Assembly: GCA_910578885.1 (NCBI GenBank)
Contig: CAJTSH010000025.1
Span: 1-47,800, forward strand
Source: an uncultured Lachnospiraceae bacterium
GTDB lineage: Bacteria; Bacillota; Clostridia; Lachnospirales; Lachnospiraceae
Direction of reading: 5' to 3'
Length of the DNA stretch: 47,800 nt
This document shows positions 15,632 to 24,162 of this stretch, piece after piece. The stretch's first letter is position 1. Each line of letters opens with the position of its first letter. The translations under genes were made by a program, and so were the position numbers. The notes beneath the pieces were generated by a model that had not been told where the DNA came from, did no database searches, and saw only the letters and a list, made by a program, of their open reading frames with translations.

Positions 15632-17491
15632 ATGAAATTTCTATCTGATTCCAGAAAAATCTTTACCCATGATACAGATACATACCATAAATATACCCCG
15701 GTAAAACCATTTTTTAAGACACTGACATACTTTTTCTTTCTCCTTCCTTTTTTGCTTTTTGGGGGATGTTCTTCGAGCGAAAAGCATATCGAGACAATCT
15801 CTACGGAGACAGAGACAGAAGCAGTCGTCATAGATCCGGAAGAAACCGCCCGGCTTCAGGAATATTTGAATACACTTTTTAAAGATGATGTGTCTGCCAG
15901 TACCTTAAGTATGCACTATTCTCTGACGAACCCGGAGAATTACGGAATTGATGAATATGAAGTAACTCTTGGCAAAATTTCACAAGAGATTTTCGATCAG
16001 TCCATGTCCTCTTCCGAAAATATGAAAGCGGTTCTAAAGGAATTCGATTACAACTCTCTTGGAAAAGAAGATCGGCTTACGATTGATATTCTGAATTCCT
16101 ATGCAGACACTGGGCTTTCTTTTTCTAATTACTACCTTTATGATGAAATCTTAAAGCCCAATACCGGATTTCAGTCAGAGCTTCCTGTTCTACTTGCAGA
16201 ATACCGGTTCAATGACAAGCAGGATATCATGGATTACCTTACTCTGCTTTCCGATATTGGACGCTATTTTGACGAAATCATACAATTTGAAGTGCAGAAA
16301 TCTAAGGCGGGGCTGTTTATGTCTGACTTTGCTGTAGACGATATCTTAAAGCAGTGCTCGGACTTCTGCGCAAATACAGAGGAACATTACCTGATTACTA
16401 CCTTTGAGCAAAAAATTGATTCTATGGAACAACTGACAGAGAGCGAAAAAGAAAAATATAAAAGCAGAAATAAGTCCCTGATTCAAAACAATGTTTTATC
16501 CGCCTATCAAGGGCTCTCCGAAGCGCTCACAGCCTTAAAGGGAACCGGCAAAAACAACGGCGGGCTCTGTTACCTGCCCAAAGGTAAGACCTATTATACC
16601 AATCTGGTACATAAACTTACCGGTTCTTCCCACACGGTAGAAGAATTAGAGGCGATGACCGAGGAACGAAGAGATTCGGATCTTGCAGAAATTTCCGCTC
16701 TTGTCTCAAATAACCCGAATCTCTCTGCCGAAGCTTCTTCCTTCGTAGTGGATACCAGTGATCCAAGCGCATGCCTGAATCAGTTGATTTCAGCAATCCA
16801 GACAGACTTTCCGGCTCCTGTTTCCACAGATTATACCATAAATTACGTGGATGAGTGTCTGCAGGATTCTATGGCTCCGGCATTTTACCTGACCGCGCCC
16901 ATAGATGATTTAAGCCACAACTGCATTTACATTAACCCTGCCGGCGGTTCCGAAGGAATTCAGCTATTTACGACACTTGCCCATGAAGGATTTCCGGGCC
17001 ATCTCTACCAGACCGTAATGTCCTATGACGCCGGGCTTTCCCCAATGCGCAGCCTTTTATACTACCCTGGCTATGTAGAAGGATGGGCAACCTATGTTGA
17101 GATGATATCCTACAGTTACAGCGGTATGCCGAATGATGCGGCTACGCTTCTCTCCCGAAACCAGTCCGCCATTCTAAGCCTCTACGCTACTGTAGACATG
17201 GGTATCCATTATGACGGCTGGAGCCTTGCCGATACGATAAAATTTTTCCGGGATTACGGGATTACTGACATCAATACGGTTCAGCATATTTATGAATACA
17301 TTATTGAAGAACCGGCACATTATTTGAAATACTATATTGGCTATCTTGAATTTCTGGATCTGAAAGATCACGCCAAATCTCTTTATGGGGATAATTATTC
17401 AAATCTGAAATTTCATCAGGCTGTATTGGAAATGGGACCGGCGCCGTTTGATATGTTGAGGAAGTATTTGGATGAGTTTTATGGGAAGTGA
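15632..17491 (+). CDS. DUF885-family lipoprotein, putative zinc peptidase
   Basis: A 619-residue surface lipoprotein. The N-terminus has a basic stretch, a hydrophobic helix (about 33-43) and a lipobox ending LFGGC with C46, so it should be lipidated and cleaved by the Lgt/Lsp pathway (lgt is at 36925). The body is the DUF885 fold: H451-E452 and H457 in HEGFPGH and the second acidic helix VEGWATYVE (E483) resemble a gluzincin zinc site, so a carboxypeptidase-like activity is likely but not shown. The ATG at 15632 has GGAG 7 bases upstream; an upstream TTG at 15581 is less likely. It is divergent from the cobalamin operon and followed by a terminator. Confidence 0.85.
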   Translation: MKFLSDSRKIFTHDTDTYHKYTPVKPFFKTLTYFFFLLPFLLFGGCSSSEKHIETISTETETEAVVIDPEETARLQEYLNTLFKDDVSASTLSMHYSLTNPENYGIDEYEVTLGKISQEIFDQSMSSSENMKAVLKEFDYNSLGKEDRLTIDILNSYADTGLSFSNYYLYDEILKPNTGFQSELPVLLAEYRFNDKQDIMDYLTLLSDIGRYFDEIIQFEVQKSKAGLFMSDFAVDDILKQCSDFCANTEEHYLITTFEQKIDSMEQLTESEKEKYKSRNKSLIQNNVLSAYQGLSEALTALKGTGKNNGGLCYLPKGKTYYTNLVHKLTGSSHTVEELEAMTEERRDSDLAEISALVSNNPNLSAEASSFVVDTSDPSACLNQLISAIQTDFPAPVSTDYTINYVDECLQDSMAPAFYLTAPIDDLSHNCIYINPAGGSEGIQLFTTLAHEGFPGHLYQTVMSYDAGLSPMRSLLYYPGYVEGWATYVEMISYSYSGMPNDAATLLSRNQSAILSLYATVDMGIHYDGWSLADTIKFFRDYGITDINTVQHIYEYIIEEPAHYLKYYIGYLEFLDLKDHAKSLYGDNYSNLKFHQAVLEMGPAPFDMLRKYLDEFYGK

Positions 17492-17513
17492 GAATAATTT
17501 GCATAAAGGTACG

Positions 17514-17565
17514 CCGCAAAAATAGAAGATGTTTCAAGCTTTTGATGCTTAGACTATTTTTGCGG
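17514..17565 (+). terminator. Strong stem-loop terminator between the convergent DUF885 and restriction genes
   Basis: CCGCAAAAATAG (17514-17525) and CTATTTTTGCGG (17554-17565) form a perfect 12-bp stem; the flanks GGTA and TATCC extend it imperfectly. The plus strand continues TATCCTTTTACTTTT. It can also end the convergent minus-strand transcript from 17621, so it is probably bidirectional. Confidence 0.7.
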
Positions 17566-17620
17566 TATCCTTTTACTTTTGGAATATAAAAAAATTTTAT
17601 TTGCTCTGTAGGCAATTCTG

Positions 17621-18502
17621 TTATTCAGAAAAATGCTTTGCATATTCATATATCCGCATCAGCATTGCATTTTCGTCCAACTCAAAATCCTGCCCGACGG
17701 ATCTTCTAAACCCTGCATATGTGCTGAAGCCAAGCATATATACAGCCATTGCCATTGCCAGATCTTCTGGCTGGTCTGCATACAATTTGGCAACATTTCT
17801 TAATTCCTGAATAACTGTATCATATGGAACCGTTACCCCATTTTTCTCATTAACGACTGAATTTATGATACCCGGAAGCCGTTCGCACACTTTATAAAAA
17901 GCATTCTCATCACCTGTTAAAATCGCATAAAATTGATCCATGCTTACACGTCTTATCAATCGGTGCTGAACATTTTTCCCATCCACTTTTGTTGACCATT
18001 TTATATTTTGAGAACGCTTTGCTATAGCTTCCACCAGCAGACATGCACAATCATCATCTTCCAGAATCTGTCCCTGCATTTTAATATAAGTCTTTGCAGA
18101 AGAAGCCGAATTCATAGTATTATGCTTATTTTTCATTTCAACGTAAATCGTATGGACTATATCCCCACCCGGCATTCTGATCCCATCTGGATTTCGATAT
18201 ATTACATCCCACCCCATTCGGGGTACTTCGCAGCCGTCAAAATAGGAAAAAATATTTTGATGAAAATACCCTATATCATTATTATTTGACTTATCCCTTT
18301 GCCGAAAAATTTCGTTTTTGACACTTTCTTCCCAATTTGTCCTATATACAGACTTATCAAAAATAAGCTTAACCGGGTCAATTAAATTGCTGTTAAACCT
18401 CTTTAGATCAAATGATTTCAGCTTTTCACCATATTTCATAACAGTTGCGCGAACATGATTCCGAAAATCTTCTTCCGAAATGAAATCTAAATCCCATGCC
18501 AC
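17621..18502 (-). CDS. Type II restriction endonuclease, Eco47II/Sau96I-like
   Basis: The 293-residue protein matches the Eco47II family (RE_Eco47II), whose known members cut GGWCC or GGNCC. The recognisable blocks are WEESVKNEIFRQRDKSNNNDIGYFHQ, given here in part as NEIFRQRDKSNN (about 63-74), MGWDVIYRNPDG (about 96-107) and the core YVEMKNKHNTMN (about 119-130), in which the E and K of VEMKNK fit a PD-(D/E)xK active site with D99 or a nearby acid. The start is a GTG sharing one base with the methylase stop (TAGTG), with GGGGGGAT upstream. Methylase-first order with overlap lets protection precede cutting. Confidence 0.82.
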   Translation of the reverse strand: MAWDLDFISEEDFRNHVRATVMKYGEKLKSFDLKRFNSNLIDPVKLIFDKSVYRTNWEESVKNEIFRQRDKSNNNDIGYFHQNIFSYFDGCEVPRMGWDVIYRNPDGIRMPGGDIVHTIYVEMKNKHNTMNSASSAKTYIKMQGQILEDDDCACLLVEAIAKRSQNIKWSTKVDGKNVQHRLIRRVSMDQFYAILTGDENAFYKVCERLPGIINSVVNEKNGVTVPYDTVIQELRNVAKLYADQPEDLAMAMAVYMLGFSTYAGFRRSVGQDFELDENAMLMRIYEYAKHFSE

Positions 18503-19731
18503 TATTCTATCCCCCCCAACGCTATATACATTTCCTTTGCAATATCATATGCAAGATTAACCGGTACAGCATTACCAACCTGTTTGTATTGAGAATATAC
18601 ATTACCACAAAATGCCCACTCATCAGGAAAAGACTGGCATCTCGCATTTTCCCTAACAGTAAATGGTCTTGCTTCTAATGGATGGCATCTTTCGGTCTGC
18701 TTTTGGGATGGTGATGTTAAAACTGTCAAAGACGGTTCATCCAAACTCATTCTCCTTAATATCCCTGTCCTTCCGCCCTCCATATCCCAACAGCTTTTCA
18801 TATATGGCTTTGCAATTTCAGGGTCAATATCACGCCAATATCCGCCTGGCGGGACAAGTTCAAAAATTTTTCTTTTGTACTCCCCATAAGGCACGCCTGG
18901 TCCATCCGGACAATCTAACAAAATATCCCTTAAGACGGGTTTGTAATCACGCGGTTTTGGAAAATGAAATATGATTTTTCCAAGTAAATCATTTCTAATT
19001 CCAATTGTAATTAATCGTTCCCTCTTTTGTGGATTTCCGTAATTCCATGCATTCAGCACTTCTTTTTGGATCGTATATCCTGCCTTTTCAAAAATATTTG
19101 TTATGGTTGCATATGTACGTCCCTTATCATGGCTCAATAAACCACGGACATTTTCAAAAAGAAACATTTTAGGCTGAAGCTTCTGAAGAAAGGTGGCGTA
19201 ATGATAAAATAACGTACCTCTTGCATCTTCCAAACCCAGACGTTTTCCCGCATATGAAAAAGCCTGACAGGGCGCACCGCCGGACAAAACATCTAACTCT
19301 CCCTTTTGAATGTGAAAATAGTCCTCAAGATTTAAGCAGGAAATATTCGCAATATCGTCATATATCACACGCCAATGAGGACGGTTTAATTTTAATGTAT
19401 CAGAGGCATCCTTATCAAATTCAATAAGCCCTATCGTTTCGAATCCGGCTTTCTCTAAACCCAAGGCCAGTCCACCTGCTCCGGCAAACAATTCTATTGT
19501 AGTAAACTTCTTATGTCTGAATTCCTGTTCACCCTTTTGTATTTCAACAATATCGCCAATATCACAATTCAAGGTACAACATATCTTTTCCATACTTTCT
19601 AATGAAATGGGTTCATTTTTTCCCATTCTTGCCAGTACATTGAAACTTATCCCTGATGCTTCTTTGAGTTCTGTACGGTTCATTTTTTTTTCTACCAAAA
19701 GTTCCCATAATTTATCGTAACTAACAGCCAC
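18502..19731 (-). CDS. DNA (cytosine-5) methyltransferase with N-terminal HTH regulator domain
   Basis: Protects the host against the adjacent nuclease by methylating cytosine C5 in the shared site. Residues 1-68 form an XRE/Cro-like helix-turn-helix (RTELKEASGISFNVLARMGK). The catalytic part has motif I LFAGAGGLALGLEKAG (81-96), motif IV GGAPCQAFSYAGKR with the nucleophile C155, motif VI ENVRGLL (193-199), motif VIII NPQKRERL, and motif X QVGNAVPVNLA. In related enzymes (M.EcoRII, M.SsoII type) the N-terminal HTH represses its own gene. The start is a GTG at 19731 with GGAGGGG 5 bases upstream. All catalytic motifs are intact. Confidence 0.93.
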   Translation of the reverse strand: MAVSYDKLWELLVEKKMNRTELKEASGISFNVLARMGKNEPISLESMEKICCTLNCDIGDIVEIQKGEQEFRHKKFTTIELFAGAGGLALGLEKAGFETIGLIEFDKDASDTLKLNRPHWRVIYDDIANISCLNLEDYFHIQKGELDVLSGGAPCQAFSYAGKRLGLEDARGTLFYHYATFLQKLQPKMFLFENVRGLLSHDKGRTYATITNIFEKAGYTIQKEVLNAWNYGNPQKRERLITIGIRNDLLGKIIFHFPKPRDYKPVLRDILLDCPDGPGVPYGEYKRKIFELVPPGGYWRDIDPEIAKPYMKSCWDMEGGRTGILRRMSLDEPSLTVLTSPSQKQTERCHPLEARPFTVRENARCQSFPDEWAFCGNVYSQYKQVGNAVPVNLAYDIAKEMYIALGGIE

Positions 19732-19766
19732 ACATACCCCTCCAAATGGAAAATACTACTTTAGAC

Positions 19767-19795
19767 ATCCTACCATACAGTTTAATACTTATCAA
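19767..19795 (-). promoter_or_regulatory. Promoter of the restriction-modification operon
   Basis: Minus-strand TTGATA (19790-19795) and TAGGAT (19767-19772) have a 17-base spacer, about 35 bases before the methylase GTG. The methylase HTH domain would be expected to bind near here. Confidence 0.5.
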
Positions 19796-19868
19796 GTTTT
19801 TTCTCACGATATCGTTAGATTTCTCTTACTACTTTTTTAAAACTTATCCCTGCATTATCTGTAAGAAC

Positions 19869-19897
19869 TTGTCCTCTTAAATTGATTCTGATAAAAT
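19869..19897 (+). promoter_or_regulatory. Promoter of vsr
   Basis: TTGTCC (19869-19874) and TAAAAT (19892-19897) have a 17-base spacer, 36 bases before the vsr ATG. The -35 box is a weak match. Confidence 0.45.
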
Positions 19898-19933
19898 ATA
19901 TGTAGAAACCATCTGGAAAGGAGAGCTATTTAT

Positions 19934-20374
19934 ATGTCGCGAGATCCTGCAGTCATTTCCAAAAATATGAGCAAAATCCATAGTAAAGATACTTCGATAG
20001 AATTACAGCTTCGCAAAGCTTTATGGCACAAAGGCTACCGTTACCGGAAAAACTATAAAGCGCTTCCCGGCTCTCCTGATATTGCTTTAACAAAGTACAA
20101 AATTGCTATTTTCTGTGACAGTGAATTTTTTCACGGAAAAGACTGGGAAATCTTAAAGCTGCGTTTGGAAAAAGGTAAAAATCCTGAATATTGGATTAAA
20201 AAAATTGAACGCAACCGTTTCCGTGACTGGGAAAATGATAAAAAGCTCCTTTTTCTCGGCTATACGGTTATCCACTTTTGGGGAAAAGATATCTTACAAC
20301 ATACGGAAGAATGTTTGCAGACCATAGAAGAAACTATTTGGGATAATCAATTTGAATGTTTTCCACCCGAATGA
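19934..20374 (+). CDS. vsr: Very-short-patch repair endonuclease Vsr
   Basis: Vsr nicks DNA 5' of the T in T:G mismatches that arise when 5-methylcytosine deaminates at the methylase target, and so offsets the mutagenic cost of the adjacent C5 methylase. The 146-residue protein shows the family blocks MSKIHSKDTSIELQLRKALW (about 12-31), GYRYRKNYKALPGSPDIAL with the active-site aspartate in SPDIAL, AIFCDSEFFHGKDW, and RNRFRDWENDKKLLFLGYTV. It is divergent from the methylase and has its own ribosome site (AAAGGAGAG). The short FCDSEFFHG form lacks some zinc-site residues of the E. coli enzyme, as clostridial members do. Confidence 0.92.
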   Translation: MSRDPAVISKNMSKIHSKDTSIELQLRKALWHKGYRYRKNYKALPGSPDIALTKYKIAIFCDSEFFHGKDWEILKLRLEKGKNPEYWIKKIERNRFRDWENDKKLLFLGYTVIHFWGKDILQHTEECLQTIEETIWDNQFECFPPE

Positions 20375-20392
20375 GTATGAAAACAATAGAGT

Positions 20393-20489
20393 GCATTTCA
20401 CCCAGCCACTTTCTGTGGCTGTCCATAGGCAAAGACTGACCTTTTACATGAAATGCCCGAAAATAAAATAAAGAAAATCCATTTTATTT
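20393..20489. other. Structured intergenic region between vsr and rsmI
   Basis: GCATTTCA (20393-20400) pairs with TGAAATGC (20449-20456), enclosing a second perfect hairpin CAGCCAC/GTGGCTG (20403-20409, 20415-20421). A separate AT-only 9-bp dyad follows (AAATAAAAT 20461-20469, ATTTTATTT 20481-20489), and TAGTG/CACTA (20495-20499, 20506-20510) overlaps the rsmI stop. The AT dyad could end rsmI transcription. The nested pair has no U-run on the plus strand; it may be an RNA element or a terminator remnant. The two genes converge here. Confidence 0.45.
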
Positions 20490-20507
20490 CAAATTAGTGT
20501 CATTGCA

Positions 20508-21359
20508 CTATCCCTCTTTTCCTTCCAGCAGCCTCTGATACACCTCCCTCTTACCAATTCCCCGATCCTTCGCCACCAGCTTCATCGCCTCCTTATGGGC
20601 AATCCCCTGATCCTCATAAATCGCCATATGCTCTTCCAGCGACAAGTTTTCCCAAGCCCTCTTCTGTTCATCTGCAATTTCAGCTCTGCTCTTTCCTTCT
20701 ACAACAAGAACATATTCTCCACGCGGTTCATGAGCTTCATAATGGCTCAAAGCATTCTCCAAAGTTGTCTTTACCGTCTCTTCATAACGTTTGGTCAGCT
20801 CCCTGCAGATACTGATTCCCCGATTGCCAAGTGTTTCGTGTAATTCCTCTAACGTCTTTACCAGATGGTGCGGCGCTTCATAGAGGACAATCGTTCTTGT
20901 TTCATTCTTCAATCCTCCCAGCACAAATGCCCGCTCCTTTTTATCCCTCGGAAGAAATGCTTCAAATGCAAATCGTCTGGTAGCTTGTCCCGACATGGTA
21001 AGTGCGGTAATACATGCCGCCGGTCCCGGCAGGGAAGTCACTTCAATCCCCTCTTCCAGACAAATACGCACCAATTCTTCTCCCGGATCGGAAATTCCCG
21101 GCGTTCCTGCGTCAGTCACAAGAGCAATATTCTTTCCCTCCTGCAGCTTTGCCAATAGTTGATATGCTTTTTCTATTTTGTTGTACTCATGATAACTTGT
21201 CATCGGTGTCTTGATTTCAAAATGGTTTAAGAGCTTCATGGAATTCCTTGTATCCTCCGCTGCAATTAAATCCACTTCCTTTAAAGCGCGTAAAACCCGA
21301 AATGTAATGTCCTCTAAATTTCCGATTGGGGTTGCGCACAAATATAATCTTCCTGCCAT
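20508..21359 (-). CDS. rsmI: 16S rRNA (cytidine-1402-2'-O)-methyltransferase
   Basis: RsmI methylates the 2'-OH of C1402 in the decoding centre of 16S rRNA. The 283-residue product starts with the tetrapyrrole-methylase-like segment LYLCATPIGNLEDIT (5-19), then AEDTRNSMKLLNHF, LVTDAGTPGISDPG (about 79-92), SLPGPAACITAL, and FEAFLPRD, all typical. A helical C-terminal extension carries the usual lysine/arginine-rich part ending near VYQRLLEGK. In related Firmicutes rsmI follows trmN6 (yabB); here about 5.3 kb of accessory DNA lies between them. Confidence 0.95.
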   Translation of the reverse strand: MAGRLYLCATPIGNLEDITFRVLRALKEVDLIAAEDTRNSMKLLNHFEIKTPMTSYHEYNKIEKAYQLLAKLQEGKNIALVTDAGTPGISDPGEELVRICLEEGIEVTSLPGPAACITALTMSGQATRRFAFEAFLPRDKKERAFVLGGLKNETRTIVLYEAPHHLVKTLEELHETLGNRGISICRELTKRYEETVKTTLENALSHYEAHEPRGEYVLVVEGKSRAEIADEQKRAWENLSLEEHMAIYEDQGIAHKEAMKLVAKDRGIGKREVYQRLLEGKEG

Positions 21360-21466
21360 ATTATTTCCTTCCGCTATAACGTTTTCAATAATTTTATCAT
21401 AAGTGCGGGCTTCTGGCTAGAAAATACATTTTTGTGCTATAATGATTACTATCAGAAGGAAACAAA

Positions 21467-21699
21467 ATGACGCCGGAACAAATATTAGAAGAATCCGAAA
21501 AACTTCAAGACAAACTTATTTTCAACAGAAGATATTTACACTCACATGCCGAAACAGGATTCGACTTAAAAGATACGTTTGCCTTCGTAAAAAAAGAATT
21601 AAAAGAACTGGGATATGAACCGGCCGAAGAAATTTTGAGGGCTCCCGCGATATGATTGCATCGGGACTTCTCCAAAATCCCGATGTAGACGGAGATTAC
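21467..21699 (+). pseudogene. M20-type amidohydrolase with a large internal deletion
   Basis: From the ATG at 21467 the product begins MTPEQILEESEKLQDKL and includes FNRRYLHSHAETGFDLK, the N-terminus of M20D amidohydrolases (hippurate or N-acyl amino acid hydrolases). At GYEPAEEIL (about 21620-21640) the frame runs to a stop, but the next frame continues with EGSRDMIASGLLQNPDVD, which belongs to the middle of the same family after its QPAEE motif. So some 85-100 codons including metal ligands are gone, and the junction lies where the two PAEE-type codon runs coincide. The gene is dead. Confidence 0.7.
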
Positions 21700-21814
21700 T
21701 TGCTTTTTCTATCACCGCCCAAAGCCCAAATCCATCTTCACGATATCTGTTTTTCTGCTTATCCAGCCAGTCCTGCACTTCCTTATCCGAAAATCCGTGC
21801 TCATATGCGTACAT
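21696..21814 (-). pseudogene. GNAT acetyltransferase fragment
   Basis: Minus-strand residues MYAYEHGFSDKEVQDWLDKQ and DGFGLWAVIEK match the region before the acetyl-CoA-binding motif of RimJ-like GNAT acetyltransferases. After EKAS the sequence runs into the antisense of the M20 remnant, and upstream of 21814 the family is lost again. The acetyl-CoA loop is absent, so this is a stump left by a deletion or rearrangement. Confidence 0.55.
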
Positions 21815-22000
21815 AATAAATGAGATATCATGAACATTATTTTGTTGGGGAGTTTGTGTTATATAGTAAAATAAAAAAATATTTATTTTTGACTATCTTT
21901 TTACATGGCTGATTCGTTATACATAATAGAAGGGATAAACGTTTTGAAATTCAACTACCAGGCATACCTTTATGCCGAAAAATAGGGAAAGGAGGATTTT

Positions 22001-22561
22001 GTGGATTCCGATTTTCTTTTAATCAGAAGAATGAAACAGGGCGAAGAAACAGCATTCGATTTGTTCGTCCATAAATACTATAAGGAAGTTTTGACTTATT
22101 GCGGTTATCACTGCCCGGATAAAGAATATGCCGAGGATATCACGCAGGAAACTTTTGTACGTTTTTTTACAAAATTGTCTAATTACCATTTTAAAGGGAA
22201 AACCAAAAATTATTTATATACGATAGCAGGCAATTTATGTAAAGATTATTTTAAAAAAATAAAAGAAATTCCTGTAAAAGAATCGGAATTAAGTTCAAAA
22301 ATAGAATCTGCAAAGCGTCCGATGGAAGATGTTTTAAATAAACTTACGATAGAATGGGCGTTAAAACAATTACCTGATGAAATACGTGAGGTAGTGATTC
22401 TATATTATTTTCAGGAACTAAAACTTACAGAGATTGCCGATATATTGCAGATAAGTCTTCCGCTCGTAAAATATCGGCTAAAGCAGGCAAAGAAACAATT
22501 AGAAAAACTATTGCGAAAGGAGGAAAACTATGAATCTGGAAGAACAACTTATGACTTATAA
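22001..22561 (+). CDS. ECF-type RNA polymerase sigma factor
   Basis: The 186-residue protein has sigma-2 (about 8-75; FDLFVHKYYKEVLTYC and EDITQETFVRFF) and sigma-4 (about 118-170; LPDEIREVVILYYFQELKLT and IADILQISLPLVKYRLKQA), with the short linker of extracytoplasmic-function sigma factors. The start is a GTG preceded by AAAGGAGG. It overlaps the next gene by 32 bases and heads an apparent four-gene operon with a membrane protein and an ABC exporter, so it probably drives that operon under an envelope or antimicrobial cue (inference). No consensus sigma-A promoter was found in 21815-22000. Confidence 0.9.
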   Translation: MDSDFLLIRRMKQGEETAFDLFVHKYYKEVLTYCGYHCPDKEYAEDITQETFVRFFTKLSNYHFKGKTKNYLYTIAGNLCKDYFKKIKEIPVKESELSSKIESAKRPMEDVLNKLTIEWALKQLPDEIREVVILYYFQELKLTEIADILQISLPLVKYRLKQAKKQLEKLLRKEENYESGRTTYDL

Positions 22562-23294
22562 GAAAAGTGTACAGAAGAAACCGCAAGAGGAAAAAATGCA
22601 GGAAACTATCCGAGCATCAAAGGAAGTTTTTTTTGCTTCGGAGCAGGAGAAAATGTTATCCTACCATGAGTTCTTATGGTCACAGTTTAAACTGGTACAA
22701 AAAAGATGGTGGATTCTTCAATTTTTACTTTTGTCTATGTTAGGCGCAGCGCTGGTATCTGCATATGAGGAAAGCTATATCCAAAGAGGTATGGGTATTA
22801 TGGCAGCTATATTTGTCATCCTTATTATTCCTGAACTCTGGAAAAACAGGTCATGCTGCTGTATGGAAATAGAAGAATCGTCTTATTATTCCTTAAGACA
22901 GATATATTCTGCGCGTATGGTATTGTTCGGCATCGTAGATGTTTTATTGCTTACTGCATTTTGCGGAACAATGACAATAGGGTTGAATATTGAGTTCACG
23001 AGACTGCTTGTCCAGTTCCTTCTGCCAATGCTTGTAACAGCATGTATTTGTTTTGGAACACTATGCAGCAAACATATTATGGATGAAACCGTAGCAATGA
23101 TTTTATGTATTTTGTGGTGCGGCATATGGCTGGTTATTACTTTAGATGAAAAAATATATACAATGATTACCCTGCCGATATGGCTGATTTGTATAGGGCT
23201 TTCATTCGGTTTTCTGTGTATTGCAATCTGCCGCATATTAAATAATTGCAGCGACTATTGGGAGGTAGGATTTGATGAAATTAGAATTGAATAA
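22530..23294 (+). CDS. Membrane protein, candidate anti-sigma factor or ABC accessory
   Basis: A 254-residue protein with a soluble, charged N-terminal 60 residues (MNLEEQLMTYKKSVQKK start) and about six membrane helices from residue 64 to 235. The order sigma factor, protein with cytoplasmic N-terminus plus membrane domain, ABC ATPase, permease is the layout expected for an anti-sigma factor that senses transporter state, but no zinc-binding ZAS motif (HxxxCxxC) is present, so the family is unassigned. The ATG at 22530 has AAAGGAGG upstream and lies inside the sigma gene. It overlaps the ATPase gene by 20 bases. Confidence 0.7.
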   Translation: MNLEEQLMTYKKSVQKKPQEEKMQETIRASKEVFFASEQEKMLSYHEFLWSQFKLVQKRWWILQFLLLSMLGAALVSAYEESYIQRGMGIMAAIFVILIIPELWKNRSCCCMEIEESSYYSLRQIYSARMVLFGIVDVLLLTAFCGTMTIGLNIEFTRLLVQFLLPMLVTACICFGTLCSKHIMDETVAMILCILWCGIWLVITLDEKIYTMITLPIWLICIGLSFGFLCIAICRILNNCSDYWEVGFDEIRIE

Positions 23295-24162
23295 TCTGAC
23301 GAAAAAATTTGGAGATTTTACTGCCGTAGACCATATGAATCTGGCTATGAGCAGCGGTGTTTATGGGTTATTAGGGGTAAACGGTGCAGGAAAGACCACT
23401 TTAATGAGAATGTTATGTACTTTGCTGAAACCGACAAGCGGAAGTATTATCTGCAACGGGAAAGATATACTGAAAATGGACGGAGAATACAGAAAATTAT
23501 TGGGATATCTTCCACAGGATTTTGGCTTTTATCCGGAATTTACAGTTCAGGATTATCTGCTTTATATTGCAGCGATCAAAGGGCTGCGTCCCACCGTAGC
23601 GAAAAGAAGGGTAAAGGAATTGATTCCGCAAGTAGGGCTTACAAAAGCTGCAGGTAAAAAGATGAAAAAGTTATCCGGCGGCATGAAACGGAGGGCTGGA
23701 ATCGCACAGGCTATGCTGAATGACCCGAAGATCTTGATACTTGACGAACCGACGGCAGGACTTGACCCAAACGAAAGAATCCGTTTCCGGAACCTAATCA
23801 GCGAACTGTCAGAAGAGCGTTTAGTATTATTGTCTACCCATATTGTTTCTGATATTGAGTATATTGCAAATGAAATCTGGCTGATGAAGGACGGAAAACT
23901 TATGCACAACGGAACGGCTGATGAAATCATAAACTCTATGCCGGAAACGGTCTGGGAGTGTTTGGTGGAAAAAAATATGGTATCTGATTTTATAAAGAAA
24001 TATAAAATTTCGAATATGAAAACCGAGCCGCAGGGCGTAAACTTACGGATTATTTCACAAGAAAAACCATTGCCGAATGCCAAACGGACAGAAGCATCAT
24101 TAGAAGATGTATTTTTATATTATTTTGGTGAGAAAGCAGGTGATGAAAATGCTGCAATTTGA
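23275..24162 (+). CDS. ABC transporter ATP-binding protein
   Basis: Motor subunit of the adjacent permease. Walker A is GVNGAGKTT (about 37-45), the Q-loop is GYLPQDFGFYPEF, the signature is KLSGGMKRRAGIAQA (about 132-146), Walker B is ILILDEPTAGLDP, and the switch histidine is in LLSTHIVSDIE. The C-terminal 75 residues form the extension seen in bacteriocin- and antibiotic-type ABC-2 exporters. The ATG at 23275 is chosen over an in-frame TTG 3 bases earlier because GGAGGTAGGA is well placed. It overlaps the permease start by 14 bases. Confidence 0.92.
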   Translation: MKLELNNLTKKFGDFTAVDHMNLAMSSGVYGLLGVNGAGKTTLMRMLCTLLKPTSGSIICNGKDILKMDGEYRKLLGYLPQDFGFYPEFTVQDYLLYIAAIKGLRPTVAKRRVKELIPQVGLTKAAGKKMKKLSGGMKRRAGIAQAMLNDPKILILDEPTAGLDPNERIRFRNLISELSEERLVLLSTHIVSDIEYIANEIWLMKDGKLMHNGTADEIINSMPETVWECLVEKNMVSDFIKKYKISNMKTEPQGVNLRIISQEKPLPNAKRTEASLEDVFLYYFGEKAGDENAAI

